A DNA stretch of 64,000 bases. It comes from an uncultured Coprococcus sp. Lineage in GTDB: Bacteria > Bacillota > Clostridia > Lachnospirales > Lachnospiraceae. Made by a program: the position numbers and the translations under genes. Shown here in pieces: positions 62,980 to 64,000 of the stretch; the first letter of the stretch is position 1, and the number at the start of each line of letters is the position of its first letter. The notes below the pieces were generated by a model. That model did no database searches, was not told the origin of the DNA, and was given only the letters and a program-made list of their open reading frames with translations. Location: contig CAKQIY010000009.1 in assembly GCA_934247115.1 (NCBI GenBank), forward strand, positions 1 to 64,000, in the 5' to 3' direction.

Positions 62980-63300
62980 AGATAATGTGATGAAGAGGAG
63001 TAGTAGAGTTCTGGAGATATTCAGAGAGCTGTCGGATGGTGCGAGACAGTGGTTGAAGGAATTTGAACTCGCCTTGGAGCAGCCTTCTGAAAGATGTCAG
63101 TTGACATTGGAGTAGGATAGGACGGAGCCTGACCGTTATAGCAGGAGGGTATAAGATGGAATCGGATTCATATAGACAGGTTTGCAGTATGAATTGAGAG
63201 TGCATCAGTATCTGCGATGAGAGCATACTTACAGTATGAAATAGAGTGGTACCGCGTAACTTACGTCTCTATATGTTTGGGAGATGTGAGTTTTTTTTTG
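62980..63300 (+). promoter_or_regulatory. T-box riboswitch, leucine specifier CTC
   Basis: Stem I starts with GAAGAGGAGTAGTAGAG and its distal region shows AGAGAGCTGTCGGATGGTGCG. The specifier loop reads GAA-CTC-GCC with CTC at 63068-63070, a leucine codon. The T-box TGGTACCGCG is at 63247-63256, followed by a terminator. Binding of uncharged tRNA-Leu lets leuA be transcribed. Confidence 0.93.
63259..63299 (+). terminator. T-box attenuator terminator
   Basis: ACTTACGTCTC pairs with GAGATGTGAGT, followed by nine T residues. It competes with the antiterminator formed by the T-box. Confidence 0.9.
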
Positions 63301-63330
63301 CTCTATCAAATAAATCAGGAGGTTATATCA

Positions 63331-64000
63331 ATGAAGAATTATCAGAATTACAAGCGTGGATATTACATGCCACCAGTGGAGTCAACAGATTGGGTGAATA
63401 AGGAATACATAGATAAGGCACCTGTATGGTGCAGTGTTGACCTGAGAGATGGTAATCAGGCACTTATCGTTCCAATGAGTCTCGATGAGAAGCTTGAGTT
63501 TTTCAAGGAGCTTGTGCGTATAGGCTTCAAGGAGATAGAGATCGGCTTCCCTGCTGCATCAGAGACAGAGTATGAGTTCTGCAGAACTCTTATAGAGCAG
63601 AACCTCATTCCTGATGATGTGACTATACAGGTCCTTACACAGGCAAGACCGCATATCATAGAGAAGACTTTCAAGGCGATAGATGGCGCGAAGAATGTTA
63701 TTGTGCACCTGTACAATTCAACATCATTTGCACAGAGACAGCAGGTGTTCAGAAAGTCTAAGGAGGAGATACTCAAGATAGCTGTAGATGGCGCTGAGCT
63801 TCTGAATAAGATGGCAGATGAGTACGGTGTGCCATATCGGTTTGAGTATTCACCGGAGAGTTTTACGGGAACAGAGATTGATTATGCACTTGAGGTATGT
63901 AATGCAGTTATAGATGTGTGGAAACCAACCTCTGACAGAAAGGTTATAATCAATCTTCCTGCCACTGTCGAGATGTCACTTCCACATGTATACGCAAGTC
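63331..64000 (+). CDS. leuA: 2-isopropylmalate synthase, 3' end outside window
   Basis: ATG at 63331 after CAGGAGGTTATATC. At least 223 residues: YYMPPVESTDWVNKEYIDKAPVWCS, the catalytic-metal motif DLRDGNQAL, FKEIEIGFPAASETEYEF and FEYSPESFTGTE. This is the LeuA2-like form with the short N-terminal extension. It condenses acetyl-CoA and 2-oxoisovalerate as the first committed step of leucine synthesis, controlled by the T-box above. The gene runs off the right edge. Confidence 0.93.
   Translation, partial: MKNYQNYKRGYYMPPVESTDWVNKEYIDKAPVWCSVDLRDGNQALIVPMSLDEKLEFFKELVRIGFKEIEIGFPAASETEYEFCRTLIEQNLIPDDVTIQVLTQARPHIIEKTFKAIDGAKNVIVHLYNSTSFAQRQQVFRKSKEEILKIAVDGAELLNKMADEYGVPYRFEYSPESFTGTEIDYALEVCNAVIDVWKPTSDRKVIINLPATVEMSLPHVYAS

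Overview
The window looks like a chromosomal segment of a Gram-positive anaerobic Firmicute of the class Clostridia, most likely a Lachnospiraceae member (Coprococcus- or Roseburia-like). This assignment is inferred from gene content and style, not from a marker gene. Supporting features are a cotJABC spore-coat operon, indolepyruvate:ferredoxin oxidoreductase (iorAB), a T-box in front of leuA, a BmrCD-type heterodimeric ABC exporter, ECF sigma/anti-sigma pairs, secreted Ig-like/Fn3 proteins, strong GGAGG ribosome sites, GTG/TTG starts, and moderate GC with AT-rich spacers. I see no rRNA, CRISPR array, insertion sequence or phage.

Layout. 1-9.3 kb: a UPF1-like helicase cut by the left edge, an XRE/zinc-ribbon regulator, a zinc-ribbon membrane protein overlapping a TPM-domain protein, an ECF sigma/anti-sigma operon with its own ECF-type promoter, and a flippase-like membrane protein. 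9.3-13.4 kb: an NSS symporter, a UDG-family hypoxanthine-DNA glycosylase, uppP and a ROK sugar kinase. 13.6-21.7 kb: a 12-TM LuxR regulator beside a secreted Ig/Fn3 protein, a glycerate kinase carrying a tandem-repeat insertion, an AT-rich orphan ORF, an HD protein with an anion permease, and a decayed flavin-reductase gene. 21.8-29.2 kb: ilvE, an orphan feoA, the ABC exporter pair behind a long structured leader, and a MetE-like methyltransferase. 29.5-36.2 kb: MFS and SstT-type transporters, an amidohydrolase, a U32-like protein and unknowns.

36.3-46 kb: tRNA-Arg(ACG), a small alarmone synthetase, an ECF sigma/anti-sigma/vWA-lipoprotein cluster, iorAB, a diguanylate cyclase and a membrane-anchored amidase. 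46-54 kb: a metal-dependent hydrolase, tRNA-Gln(CTG), an operon-like run (acyl-ACP thioesterase, CvfB-like S1 protein, RidA, CPBP protease), a zinc-sensor-type ArsR repressor with a matching operator, a HAD phosphatase and pyrG. 54-64 kb: a membrane-anchored SbcD/Mre11-like protein that has lost its metal ligands, a DMT transporter, cotJABC, tex, a stand-alone alarmone-hydrolase-like HD protein, a histidine phosphatase, ung, a small membrane protein, and a leucine T-box with the start of leuA.

Themes. Branched-chain amino acid metabolism is represented by ilvE and leuA, and aromatic or branched 2-oxoacid oxidation by iorAB. Cell-envelope sensing is represented by two ECF systems, the LuxR membrane regulator, uppP, the amidase and the vWA lipoprotein. 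Alarmone turnover (synthetase plus possible hydrolase) and base-excision repair (two glycosylases) are each represented twice. The items most likely to be new are the pseudo-Mre11 membrane protein, the roughly 200-nt structured leader before the ABC exporter, the 24-bp perfect hairpin before the zinc-ribbon/TPM pair, and a possible small RNA near 47.1 kb.
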